From the NCBI RefSeq assembly GCF_000143415.4, contig NW_003314273.1:2451805-2515804 (forward strand): a stretch of DNA of 64,000 bases, written 5' to 3'. The notes below the pieces were generated by a model, which ran no database searches, was not told where the DNA came from, and saw only the letters and a program-made list of their open reading frames with translations. Below are positions 23,691 to 34,088 of this stretch, piece after piece; within the stretch, counting starts at the first letter, position 1, and each line of letters opens with the position of its first letter. This DNA comes from Selaginella moellendorffii. Lineage: Eukaryota; Streptophyta; Lycopodiopsida; Selaginellales; Selaginellaceae. The position numbers and the translations under genes are program-made.

Positions 23691-24231
23691 CGCCCAAGAA
23701 CCCTAGCTCCTTCCCGCTACAAACAAGAGCATATTCCTCAGCCCGAGCCCTAAAGTCATGCGCCACGTGGCGAATACGAGGGTTTTGATTGGCTGCATGG
23801 AGCCAAGAGGGTTGTGGCTCCAAGGGCCCGCCCTCTCTTTCCGAGGGCCTTCCTTTCTCTTCTCTAAGTTTCTCGCCATTCACCAGCATTTTGTGGAGCG
23901 ATCGAAGCAGCGCGGCTATGGCGTCGCTTCTTCTCCACGATCTGGCCGGCGCCGCATTGATCTAGCGGACGGGGGCTATCGCTAAGTCTCTTTTGTCGGT
24001 AGAGGCGCGGGCCTTGTGGGATCACGAAGCCGCCGACGCGGAAGACGCAGTGAAGCTGCTGCCGATCGGTGGAAATCTCACCTCAAAAGCTTCGATCGAG
24101 CTTTCCGGCGAGGATCCGAGGTAAAAGAGAGGTAGATTTCTTGGATATTTCGGGCAGCGATAGCGGAATGCTGGCATCGCAAGGCGGCATGTGGTGAGAT
24201 TTCCAGGCTAGCTATAGGCGCGCGCACGACG
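23691..24231. other. Divergent intergenic region
   Basis: The start-to-start gap between the minus-strand membrane-protein gene and the plus-strand calmodulin-like gene. No coding frame is supported; it should hold both promoters and leaders. Confidence 0.35.
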
Positions 24232-24897
24232 ATGAAGCTCCCGAAATATTTGAGGAGGAAGAACGGATCTTCGTCAGCGTTTTCCAGCTCCAACGAGTCG
24301 AGATCATCCAAGTCGGCAATGGAGGGCGATCTCAAGGCCCCGCTCAGCAGATCCCAATCGGCCGAGATCTCCTCCGACTCCTCCTCCTCCTCCTCGGCTC
24401 ACAGCAGCATGAACAAGCAGCAGCATCCCAGGCACATCCAGGAGCTCGAGCACGCCTTCCGCTACTTCGACGCCAACGGCGATGGCAAGATCTCGGTGGC
24501 GGAGCTCGGGGGAGTGCTCAAATCCCTGGGCGAGAACCCGAGCGAGGAGGACTTGAGAACGATGGTCCGGGAAGTTGACGCGGACGGGGATGGGTTCGTG
24601 GATTTCGACGAGTTTGTGCATCTCAACACGGAGATCTTGGGCGACGCGCTGGCCGCGAGCGTGGAGGAGCTCAAGGCCGCGTTCTACGTCTTCGACACGG
24701 ACAAGAACGGCTACATTTCGGCGGAGGAGCTCTACAAGGTCATGTTTAACTTGGGGGAGAAGGGGGTGACAATGGAGGATTGCAACCGGATGATTGGGGG
24801 AGTCGACTCGGATGGCGATGGGTTTGTGAACTTCGAGGAGTTCCAAAGGATGATGTTGAGCAGCAGCAGCAGCAGCGCTGCTCCCTCCACCGCATGA
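24232..24897 (+). CDS. Calmodulin-like protein with four EF-hands
   Basis: A single exon of 221 residues. Residues 1-65 are a basic and Ser-rich extension ([12 protein letters not shown] at the start, then serine runs). Four canonical EF-hand loops follow: [12 protein letters not shown] (about 80-91), [12 protein letters not shown] (116-127), [12 protein letters not shown] (155-166) and [12 protein letters not shown] (192-203). Each has the acidic residue at positions 1 and 12 and glycine at position 6, so all four should bind calcium. The protein is a plant CML calcium sensor; the long N-terminal extension sets it apart from calmodulin. It ends in a Ser/Ala-rich tail. Confidence 0.94.
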   Translation: MKLPKYLRRKNGSSSAFSSSNESRSSKSAMEGDLKAPLSRSQSAEISSDSSSSSSAHSSMNKQQHPRHIQELEHAFRYFDANGDGKISVAELGGVLKSLGENPSEEDLRTMVREVDADGDGFVDFDEFVHLNTEILGDALAASVEELKAAFYVFDTDKNGYISAEELYKVMFNLGEKGVTMEDCNRMIGGVDSDGDGFVNFEEFQRMMLSSSSSSAAPSTA

Positions 24898-26255
24898 TAG
24901 CGACGAAGCTTTTTTTCTTCTCCGCGCCAAGGTGAGAGCTCTCAAACCAAAATTCTCCCTTTTTCTTGTTGTTTTGTGCTTGTTTGTTTGCTTGTTGTTT
25001 CCGTTTTTTTTCCGTTTTCGTGCGCGCTCTAATCACGATTTCTACAGAAAGTGGCTAACTTATTCCTCCGCTTTTCTGTAGGCCTAGCTCATCTATCAAG
25101 CCATGATCACAAAACTTTGAAGCTCCTTCCTCCCAAATCTTGGGGAACCTTTTAAGATCTCTTTAAACTTTGGCTCATCTCATCTCCTTTTTCCTTGAAC
25201 CCTGCCTTTTTCTTCGCAGTCTTCTCAGTAATTTATAATGCAAGAAGCTCCCATGATCGATAATGGGGGAGTTTTAAAGCTTGTTTGTGGACGGTGTTTA
25301 TTATAGGTGTTGGCCCGCGTAGCCCCGAGTGTGGCCGGACAACTGTGATTGACAAACAATTGTCCTAGCAGGTACAAATCCTATCCTTTTCTTTCTACAT
25401 TTTTTTTCCTTAAAAACTCTTTGCTTGTGCTGTAGGTGCGCAAAGAGCGCTGATTTGTGACGAAAGCGAGTAACTTACTAGGTAAGCTTAAAGCTGCTGC
25501 TGCTGCTGCGCGATTTCCAAAAGGTGACCGAAGAGATGTCATGGCATCTCTGTGACTTTTTTTCTTTTTTTTTTTCTAACGAAAATGCGTCTTTCCCAGG
25601 GAAAAAACTTGATGGGCGCTGGTTGCGCATTCATCACTGCCGCGTTTTTGACCAGTGCCGGCCTTGGAAGAAGCGTGACAAAAACGGGTGCTGCGAAGAG
25701 GAAGGTAGGTTTGGAGTTACTTCACACACACCTGACTGACTCTTTCTCATTTGGCTGAAAGGAAAGCGTGCCCGACTGACACGACGAGACGACTGTGGCG
25801 CAATCTTTTCTCTCCTCTTTTTCGCGGCAAGCACCAAAGCGGCGGTGGTCCAGTGAGAAGTTGGGAGTTCATTCTCGTTTTTTTGTTTTCGATGGAAACT
25901 CTCGGCGCAGATCTGGACGGAAACATTGATATTGGGCTCCAAGAGCGCGACAATTGCTCTGCGGCCTGGCCTGGCCTGGCCTGGCCTACACCGGACTGGA
26001 GAAAAAATCTGGCTTTCCAGTACGACAAGCTTGCCGTCCTTCGTGCTGCTTCGCGGAGCGCCAAAGTCAGAGCTACAATTTCTATCCATGGCTCGCCCCG
26101 CCGCGAGGAAAAAGACGTGCGCCTGAGGCGGGCGCTCACGCGACTTCGAAGTTTCCAGCGGGGGCCAAATAGATTTTTATTCTTCCTTTTCTTCTCTTTT
26201 CATCACCGACTTGCGAGAAAACGCGCTGCTGCTAAAACTCGTTCTTTTACTCGGC
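24898..26255. other. Intergenic region downstream of the CML gene
   Basis: No coding gene supported. T-rich pyrimidine stretches and several candidate splice signals (for example near 24931 and 25080) suggest a long, possibly spliced 3' untranslated region. A perfect tandem of GGCCT occurs near 25965-25985. Confidence 0.3.
25963..25986. repeat. Tandem pentamer GGCCT
   Basis: Four to five consecutive copies of the pentamer 'ggcct'. Confidence 0.85.
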
Positions 26256-26563
26256 TTACTCGGCCTGCCGCGAAGAACAGAAGAACTCACTTTTCATCCA
26301 AGCATGGAAATTGGGAGAATTTACCTCTTTCTTAAGAGATTGCTCCGCCCTAAACAATGCGGCCCTTGCCTGCGCGAGAATTATCAATCTAGCAGCTGAA
26401 AATTTCATGCCCTAACCTCGCGATCTTCTTTCATTTGCTGCTCCGGCCTGACCCAGAAGAAGTACACGGTGATCGCAGCTATAGACCAAGCTGCGACATT
26501 GGCGCGGCCGCGAACGCCACCTAAAAGATTGCCGAGGATTGCAGACACCGGCGTCCTCGGCAT
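26256..26563 (-). CDS. Small single-span membrane protein (about 66 residues), unknown function
   Basis: A small gene on the minus strand with three exons joined exactly in phase 0: 26563-26417 (49 codons), 26369-26325 (15 codons) and 26264-26256 (Ala, Glu, stop). The protein starts MPRTPVSAILGNLLGGVRG, has one membrane segment (VAAWSIAAITVYFFWV, about residues 22-37) and a charged helical tail with RPEQQMKEDREARAALFR and EQSLKKEAE. Splice sites are GAG|GTTAGG, CAG|GCAAGG, GAG|GTAAAT and CAG|GCCGAG. The layout (short N tail, one helix, charged C-terminal helix) resembles small plant mitochondrial inner-membrane proteins. No family is claimed. It is divergent from the MSL gene, with telo-boxes between them. 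Confidence 0.55.
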
Positions 26564-26569
26564 TGCAAG

Positions 26570-26636
26570 AACCCTAAAATTTGAGAAACCCTAAATTTGA
26601 AGAACCCTAAAATTTGAAGAGCACTAAAGATCAAGA
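26570..26636. promoter_or_regulatory. Cluster of telo-box motifs (AACCCTAAA)
   Basis: Three AACCCTAAA copies spaced about 18 bp apart in a repeated 'aaccctaaaatttgaga' context, lying between two divergent genes. Telo-boxes near plant transcription starts are typical of genes for growth and organelle biogenesis. The regulatory role here is inferred. Confidence 0.6.
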
Positions 26637-26836
26637 CCGTTGATCAGTGGATATTCCTTCTTCACGGTGAGCACGTGCCGGGCATATCCTACGCGTATAT
26701 CGGCTCGAAAGTCTTAGTCCTTAGCTCACGGACACTGTCTTTAGCATTCGCTTATATTTTCGCGTTCTAGGGTTCTAGAGCGCGCAATTTCTTCTTTTTA
26801 GGGCGGGATTTGGAGAGCGCTGCCGGCGATGCGCTG

Positions 26837-29419
26837 ATGGCGGTGATGAATGCGTTGCGAATTGGCCAAATCCACGGCAGTGGCGTCCAATTCAAGAGAA
26901 ATTTTCAGGTATTTCGCTTGCGTTATCGAAATGAGGGTATTTGATTGTGATCTTTCTCCAGAGCTGGGGACAAGCTCCATTCCAGCCAGGTCTGCGGTCG
27001 TCTAATTGCGCATGGGTAAGCCTCTCTTCTAGCTACATTTGTTCTAGCACGACATAGAATAAATCTGTGGTTTTGCAGCTTTACAACCAGGATTTGTGGT
27101 GTGTCCATTTGTGGGCTAGCTTGAGAGCTGTTCCAAAATGTGCAATCAGCAAGCCCAATGCGGTATCTTCATGCCTCGGACTTACATCGACACAAAAGGA
27201 TTTTCACCAAATCTTTTCTACTGCACTGGCAAAGTCAGATACATTTTTGTTTGGGCTCCCATAGAGGTATTGACACTCTTGTTTTCTTCTTCTTGGCTGC
27301 TGTAGAGTGCTCAGTGTGTTGAAAGCGCATCCAGTTTTCTCGAGCTGTGCTCCTCCTCTGGCCATGATATTTTTCGCGGTGTATGGACTACTTCCGACGA
27401 TAAAGATGATCCAGCAAGGCGTGTTTGGGGTAAGCTGGATGCCTGGTAGTGAAAGATTTTTTGACAGTTCTTTTTCCAGAAGGAGAGCTGGCATAAATCT
27501 CAAACGGAACACATATTGGTAGCTTATGTGCGCCCCTTACTTATCTGGATGGGTGTTATCTCCATTTGCGGGTGATTCTAGATTTTCTTTAGTGACGATC
27601 TTCTCATGATTTCGGTGTATAGGTCTATCGATCCTGTGGTCTTGTCATCTGGAGCGTCGCAGGCAATCAAAGATCGATCAATTAATTTTGTAAGATCATT
27701 ATCAACAGTCCTCGCGTTTGCGGTGTGTGCAACGAAGTAAGCTTTTTCTTCGCCATTGTATTGTTTTTCTCATGCTTTGATTTTTATTTACCTTTTCAGC
27801 CTAACCGAAAAAGTTCAAAAGTCTTTGGAAACACGCGATTCGGACAAGGGCCGAAATGTATTGTGGTTATTTTTTCCGTTGCGGTATCTTATACGTGTGA
27901 TCTTTTATACTTCCAGCTCGGGATTCAATTCATCAGCAACGCTGTCCGGTCGTCTGTTTGGGTAGCAGCGGTGTGTCTTTTCATGGAACTTCTAGGATTT
28001 TCGACTCAAAAGTGGATCACGGCTGGAGGCCTTGGAACAGTTCTTGTTACGTTAGCAGGCAGAGAGGTGGGGAGTATTCAGTTGCTGTTTTTCTCAAAAG
28101 GAACTGACTGTGAAATGCTGACAGATTCTTACGAACTTTCTATCGAGTATTATGATTCATGCTACTCGACCTTTCATAGAAAATCAATGGATACAAACAA
28201 AAATTGAAGGCCAGGAGGTTTCCGGGACAGTTGAGGTATGTTGTCAAAGGACCTTGAAGGAAAATGTTACTAAAATTCGGCTTGCTAGCACGTCGGTTGG
28301 TGGTCTCCAACTGTCATTCGAGGTGATGACCGCGAAGCCGTCCATATTCCTAATCACAAGTTCACCGTGAGCGTCGTTAGGAACCTTAGTCAGAAAACAC
28401 ACTGGCGAATCAAAACGCACCTGGCCATCAGTCATTTAGACGCTGGAAAGATAGCCGTAAGTGTTGTTTTTACTCCACAGCATTTCAGGGACTCATTTTA
28501 GTGTCCTCTGGCAGCTCATCGTCGCGGACATGCGGAAAGTATTGGCGAAACATTCTCAAGTTGAGCACAAGAGATTGCACAGACGCGTTTTCCTGGACTA
28601 TGTTCACCCAGAGAGCCAGGCCTTACATGTGAGTGCGATAGATGTTCTTGTTTGTCTTCGCCTAGTTACCATCCCTCAATCGTTTCAGGTTTTGGTGTCG
28701 TGCTTTGTCAAGACATCCCGCTTCGAGGAGTACCTCCGAGTGAAGGTATTGGTCAGCTTTTCAGCAGTTCCATTTCCATTGTCTAATCGTTCACTTGGCA
28801 GGAAACGATATTGCTCGATATCCTAAAAGTAATCAGTCACCACAACGCTCGGCTGGCGACTCCAATTCGCTCGATACATCGAGTTTCAGCAGACGAGCCG
28901 CAACAGGCTCCGGCCAGCAAGTACGACAGGCCACTTCTCATAAGTGAGACCTCGGTGCTGTCGTCAGAGCATCCGCTAACCAGATCAAAGTCACAGTCCG
29001 AGATTGTGGCCGAGAACATCGACAAGAGTCAAGGCAATCCGGGTGAAGCAAAGCCTCAACTCGCGGGCCTGGATTCCATGGGCCTGAATTCGAAGGACAT
29101 AACACTGCTAGGAGCGGCGTTCGGGAAATCTCACGCAAAGCTGCCGGTCGAGGAGGAAGAATCTCCTCAACCGAAACCGGCGGAGATAGATGGCGAAAAT
29201 GCACAGGTTGTCCGAGGCAAGATCTACGTGCAGGACGATGTCAAAGAGCAGATTGTTGGCAGCGTAAGAGCAGTGAAAGGAGATGGAAACGGCAAGAAAG
29301 GCCTGCCGAGATCTTCGTCGGTAGAAGAGAACTTAGTTCTCGGCGTTGCTTTGGATGGATCAAAGAGGACATTGCCTCTCAATGGTCCAGAAACCAATAT
29401 AGATGTTAAAAGGCTGTAA
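26837..29419 (+). CDS. Plastid MscS-like mechanosensitive channel (MSL2/MSL3 type)
   Basis: Many short exons from ATG at 26837 to the stop at 29417-29419. The N-terminal exons ([16 protein letters not shown], then [14 protein letters not shown]) look like a transit peptide. Membrane exons include [71 protein letters not shown] and [19 protein letters not shown]. The MscS pore and cytoplasmic region follows: [77 protein letters not shown] and [15 protein letters not shown]. The last exon is a long disordered tail. In Arabidopsis, MSL2 and MSL3 sit in the plastid envelope, relieve osmotic stress and set plastid size. One junction is unusual: the best-looking donor after 27268 leaves an in-frame TAG at 27264-27266; earlier donors at 27232 or 27248 avoid it. 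Confidence 0.93.
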
Positions 29420-29549
29420 ATAACACTTACAAAATAGAAAATCGCTCTTGTAGATTTCCGTGTGATTCATCATAGAGTTCATGAAATAAGATATGATAAA
29501 AGAGATCCTACACAACTATATAAGCATCTAATTTTATTTTTTTTTATCT

Positions 29550-30074
29550 TTAGAGAAGTTTGATTTTCTCGCCACAGCTCCAGGGGTGCTCTTGATTGCG
29601 GTTCTTTCGGACCTGGAAAGCCGCGGACAATTTCCCACACAGTCTCATGATCCTGGAGTTTCCTTTCTTTCCAAAAGCTCCCGAGAGGCTGCTCGATCGC
29701 TCGAGCTTGGCACCAGCTCCTCCACCCAGCAGTGCTTCCTCGAGCCTCCTGCTGAAAGAATTGAGCTCGTAAGCGTCGAGCAGATTGCTTCTCCTGTTGT
29801 CTACCACAATCTGGAGCTTCCCGCTCTCTTCCAGAGCTTCAAAAGCTTCCATCCTAAACCGCGAAGTCGAAGCTCGAGCAGCCCCTGCTGGTGCTGTCAC
29901 TACAGCATGCTGAGAATCGGCGTTTCCGGCACCTCCTCCTCCTCGACCATACCATGCCCAAGCTGCGGCCTTTCTCTGCTCGATCAAGCCTGCATTCTCG
30001 TCTCCCGAGCTCCGCTCGTCTTTCACCTCGCACTGATCAAAGTAGCTGCTCCTTGCTGCTCCTACACGATTCAT
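29550..30074 (-). CDS. Uncharacterised protein of 174 residues
   Basis: A single open frame starting MNRVGAARSSYFDQCEVKDE. It has a Gly/Ala-rich linker (GRGGGGAGNADS), then a more structured part with RFRMEAFEALEESGKLQIVV, NLLDAYELNSFSRRLEEALL and MRLCGKLSAAFQVRKNR near the C terminus. The frame lies in the convergent space after the MSL gene. Composition and frame length support coding, but no family is recognised. A longer frame on the other strand (29586-30200) is Ser/Cys-rich in the pattern expected of an antisense shadow. Confidence 0.5.
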   Translation of the reverse strand: MNRVGAARSSYFDQCEVKDERSSGDENAGLIEQRKAAAWAWYGRGGGGAGNADSQHAVVTAPAGAARASTSRFRMEAFEALEESGKLQIVVDNRRSNLLDAYELNSFSRRLEEALLGGGAGAKLERSSSLSGAFGKKGNSRIMRLCGKLSAAFQVRKNRNQEHPWSCGEKIKLL

Positions 30075-30618
30075 ACGACCTGGGTGACCACATCAAACGC
30101 AAAAAATCAGAGTCGGATTTATCTTTCCGGCCTAGACAACCAAAAGCTGTCTACGATTACGAAAGAAAAGGAGAAAAAGCCTACTAGACTGGATGAATGA
30201 TGTAAAACTTACGCGAAGGCCAGAAAAATCCCATGTGATTCTCCTTTTTTTTCCGAGCACTAGCCTGTGAATGATAGACAGCCTTTTGAGGCACGCGAAG
30301 CTAGCTGCAAAAACCGAGTTTTTCTAAGTATGTAAACCGTAAGATAAGATAAACACAGCACAACCTTGGACACATTCCTGACTGTACTGCCTGTCGCGAG
30401 GATGGCCACTGCAGTGAAAGAAAAGAATTTTTAAGAATCTGCTGCAAAAAAACAAAGGAAAAAACAGACCTTGCTCGTCACCGCGTCATCCGGAAGAAAT
30501 CTGCAACGTAAAAGACTGGACAAGGAAGAAAACGATAAACAAAAGTTAGAGAAAAACAAAATGGAGATGGAGCGTCCAGTTTAAGCAGCTGCGATGGTAG
30601 AAAAGATCTTCTTCTTTA
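30075..30618. other. Intergenic
   Basis: No gene seen. It contains A-rich sequence and the 3' flank of EMC6. Confidence 0.3.
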
Positions 30619-30975
30619 CTAGAAAATGTGGACAATGTCATAGACGAGCGTCCAAAAGAGCACGAAAGACATGAGCCCCTGGAGGAAACCATCGAACGCC
30701 ACGCGGTGCCACGAATCGAAGAAGGCGCTGGTGTTGAATCGGGTCTTGGCAGCGAGCCCAGCCGATGCGCACAGCATCACCAGGAAGTAGCAAAGGAATC
30801 CATACACACCGGTGAGCCCTAGAACGCCCGCGATGGCGCCCGCCACGATCGACAGGAACGTCCGGCAGTAGTAGGCGATCCTGAGATTGTGCTGCACATT
30901 TTCGGCGCTGAGAGCGAGCGAATCGAGCGGATCATCGGCCTTCTTCGCGTCGGCAGCGTCGTGAGCCAGCGCCAT
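30619..30975 (-). CDS. EMC6: ER membrane protein complex subunit 6
   Basis: One exon, 118 residues, the usual length for the family. It shows the strongly conserved EMC6 pattern: SAENVQHNLRIAYYCRTFLS, IVAGAIAGVLGLTGVYGFLC, YFLVMLCASAGL, FFDSWHRVAFDGFLQGLMSF and the C-terminal VLFWTLVYDIVHIF. There are three membrane helices. EMC6 is a core membrane subunit of the EMC, which inserts tail-anchored and multi-span proteins into the ER membrane. The start codon is only 65 bp from the end of the next minus-strand gene, so its promoter is very short. That gap holds two telo-box-like CCCTAAA motifs. Confidence 0.96.
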   Translation of the reverse strand: MALAHDAADAKKADDPLDSLALSAENVQHNLRIAYYCRTFLSIVAGAIAGVLGLTGVYGFLCYFLVMLCASAGLAAKTRFNTSAFFDSWHRVAFDGFLQGLMSFVLFWTLVYDIVHIF

Positions 30976-31039
30976 TCCCCCAAAGCCCTAAAATCTATTA
31001 GCCCTAAATCTTGATCCAGGAGAATATACTTTATTTAAA

Positions 31040-32211
31040 CTATCTACAAATGTTGGGTGTAAGATCGGCTAGAATGCTGCTAGAATGCGCTCTTGTGGCG
31101 GCTTTCTTTTCATATTTTCTAGCTCTTTCGCTTTTGTTTTCGCTTGTCTCTGGATCTCGCGACGAAGAAAATCTGGTAACGAGTTTTTTGATGGCCACTG
31201 GAGTCGGGCACTCCGATCTGTTGTTGAGGAAGCTAGAAATCTGCAAGAAATCACAAAAGGAGTCAGTTTTTTTCTTAGTTAAAGCGAAGCTTAGATACCT
31301 TTCTTTGCAGGCTATGAATCTCTCGCTCCAGCTCCAGGATCGTCTCGTCTTTACGCCTGGAAACGTCTTCTAGAGCGGCTAATCTCTAGGAAAATCACAA
31401 AAGGGAATCGTCGCAAAGACAAACAAGAGCGTTGCTTACTTGCGTTGCGGAAGAACAGTGGCAACAGTGCTGTCCATTTGACGTCTTTCGAGCTCGATTC
31501 AATTGTTGCTGGAGGAATCTTTCTCGAGTTTCACTCGCTTGGACGCGCTCCCTTAGCATTGTCACCTCGGATTCCATGCCAGCAACCTGTTACAAGCATG
31601 CTTCCAAGTTCTAAACAGACAAAGAGAAAACGAAAGCAAACTTTTCGTAGTACCTGCGCAGCAGCTCTCTCGAGCTCGCTTAGAAGCTCGTCCGCAATCA
31701 AATCCACAGAGATCTCCTGCCTGGCACGTTGATCTTCCCCAAAAGCATCCACCGCATTTCGTATCGCCGAAACCATCTCCTTCCCCAGCAAATGCGACGA
31801 GGGCGACGTCCTGATCTTCGAAGGAGCTTCCAGAGGATCAAAAGAAATCCGCGCTTCCGGAAGGTCTTCGCAACCATCTTCTTCCGTCATCGATCGCGAA
31901 GCTGGCGCGATCACTCCCATTCCAATGCAAAATTCTCGCATTTCTTCCTGTGGAAAGAGTCCCCTTGGCGAAATTCCTTGCTGAAAGAAAGGGCATACCT
32001 CGATCGACGCCTCATCCTCTTCCGGATCGCGGAGAAGCGGGATCCAGTCCTCCCCGCGATCGCGTCGATTAGCCGCCGCCTCAGAGGAGCGCAGCCTCAA
32101 TTCGGGACCAGACCTCGCAACCCTGCCCTGCGCAACAGTACCTCGATCGCCGAGTCCCAGCGCCTGCCGATTCGATCGATGGCAACGCTGCCGGACGCGG
32201 CAGTGGATCAT
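31040..32211 (-). CDS. Coiled-coil protein of unknown function
   Basis: Five or six exons joined in phase. Exon 1 starts MIHCRVRQRCHRSNRQALGL and ends DWIPLLRDPEEDEASIE. After a 51-bp intron come EEMREFCIGMGVIAPASRSM, ISFDPLEAPSKIRTSPSS and DLIADELLSELERAAAQ. The next exon is a heptad coiled coil, VAGMESEVTMLRERVQASET. A further coiled-coil exon carries LEDVSRRKDETILELEREIH. The last exon gives SECPTPVAIKKLVTRFSSSR and a lysine/serine-rich tail ending LTPNICR. No family recognised. A cytoskeletal or scaffold role would fit, but this is a guess. The start is 211 bp from the divergent BAHD gene. Confidence 0.6.
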
Positions 32212-32422
32212 CCCTAGCTATGGCGGCCGAGCCGATGATCCACCGCGGACACATTCAAGAAAGAAGAAGTTTCTTCCACAAAGGAGCCGTTCGTGAAGAT
32301 TCGAGCATATTCGCATTGTGCTAAGAATATTTTTTGCCAGGATTCGAAACCGCGACCTCGTGCTAAGCCCTAATCTTTTTTAAGGGGGTCTTCTTCTTCT
32401 TCTCGCGTAGACCGACCGAGCT

Positions 32423-33924
32423 ATGGAGGAAGTGAGGATCGTTTCCGTGCAAATGGTTGCGCCGGCAGAGCCGCCCAATCCATCCTCCTTTCGCGAATCG
32501 ATCAAGCTTACACTCTACGATCGAGCAATGCGCTTTGCTCTCTACCAGAAGAGGATCCTCTTCTACAATCCGGTGGAGCCGTCCAGCATCGATTGCCACA
32601 TCCAATCTCTCAAGGGCAGCCTCGCCCAAGCGCTTGTCAGCTTCTATCCTCTCGCCGGTAGGCTCTCGAGCTCCTCTCTCGAGATCGATTGCTCCACGCT
32701 CTCGGTCCAGTTCACGGAGGCAGTGACCGATGCAACGCTGGGCGATCTCGCCATCCGGCCCTCGAGTTTCTGTGACAAGCTTTGCGACATGGGATCTTCT
32801 CCAACTTGGCCATGGAGTCCAGATTTGCCACTGCTATTCGCACAGGTAAGCTTAGATCCTCGGAGTTCTTGACAAGTTCTCCGGAGTTTCCGGAAGAATG
32901 TACTTCCGGAGAACCTACCTTGACTCTTCGTTTTCACACACGGTTTTTCCTTGACCAGGTGACGAGATTTGTCGATGGTGGGATCAGCGTCGCGATCGCT
33001 TTCAGCCACCAAGTTTGCGACGGCGTTAGCGGATGGCATTTCTTCAATTCCTGGGCTCAAATCGCTCGAGATGGTGTCTTGCGAAATCCGCCAGTGGTTT
33101 CATACGAAGTGGAAGAACAAGACATGGAGCTCGAGGAAGCATTCGAGGTCGCAGCGTCCATAGGCTACAAAGTCAAGAAATCAGCGTCATCACCCCGGGA
33201 TCTCTCCAAACCACGCGAATCAATCTCCTCGAGCTCTATGCCGCAGCTGGACGTCAGGCTCTTCCGCCTGGATCAGAGCCACATCTCCGAGCTCAAATCC
33301 AGATGCCTGGAAGAAACTCGCGCCAGCTTCTCCAGCTATGAAGTCGTGTGCGCGTACTTTTGGACGCTAACCGCGCGCCATCGCGGCTTGCGCCCGGATC
33401 AAGAGGCCGCGATCGCGATTCTTTTCGACAGCCGGGGAAGGTTCGCCAAAGTCCCAGAGTTTTACTTGGGAAACGCCATCGCCACCGCGATCGTGAGCGC
33501 TAGAGTCGAGGATCTGACGTCCAAGGGGATTGGTTACGCCGCGGGCCTCCTGCACGACGCCATCGTGAGCATGGACGAGAAGAAGAACCAAGCCCAGCTG
33601 AAGTTCATGTATCACGTCATGGAAACCGGATTCATCACAGAGATGGAGATCGATCCAGCGTCTTTCAGCCTTGTGGTGAGCTCTCCCCGGCATCCGGTCT
33701 ACGAGACAGACTTTGGATTTGGAAGGCCAGCCGGTGTTACATTTGGGACCAACGATTTGAGCGACGGCAAGATCTATCTCTTTCCATCGCCCGCTGGAAA
33801 CCGGGGTGTGGAAGTGAGTGTGGTTCTTCATCCAGAGAGATTCACACTAGAACTAGTATTAGACTTAGAGAGTATTGGACTCCCGCAGGATATTCTTGCA
33901 AATTCCCTTAAATTAATTAAATGA
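32423..33924 (+). CDS. BAHD acyltransferase
   Basis: Two exons: 32423-32845 and about 32959-33924, joined after FAQ with VTRFVDGGISVAIAFSHQVC. The catalytic HxxxD motif is HQVCD at about residues 158-162; its histidine should act as general base to move an acyl group from acyl-CoA to an alcohol or amine. The structural DFGWG motif appears as DFGFG in a YETDFGFGRP context, a conservative change. Other family marks are SFYPLAGRL near residue 73 and a FYLGNA segment in the second domain. Length (about 430) is normal. Members make lignin, suberin/cutin and phenolic esters in the cytosol; the substrate cannot be read from sequence. The intron stays open in frame for eight codons, so intron retention would give a truncated protein. 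Confidence 0.93.
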
Positions 33925-34088
33925 AAGACTTTTAACTTTTAAAAAGTTCACATCGAAAATTAATCCAATATCGGGCTTGATTCCTTGAGAAAGTTGCTTA
34001 ATGTTTTTTCATCCTTCATCCTCGAGCTTTGGAAACAAATGTCGTCATAGACTTATATGCTATTGTTTCGAATTATGCTGTGTGATCT

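Noticed and set aside
24304-24945. Minus-strand frame of 213 codons
   Set aside because: It is the antisense shadow of the EF-hand gene, caused by strong codon bias.
29586-30200. Plus-strand frame of 204 codons
   Set aside because: Its Ser/Cys-rich composition is that of an antisense frame; the minus-strand frame has better protein character.
32335-32370. tRNA T-arm-like sequence on the minus strand ('ggtttcgaatcctgg')
   Set aside because: No acceptor, D or anticodon arm can be placed upstream; it is at most a fragment or chance.
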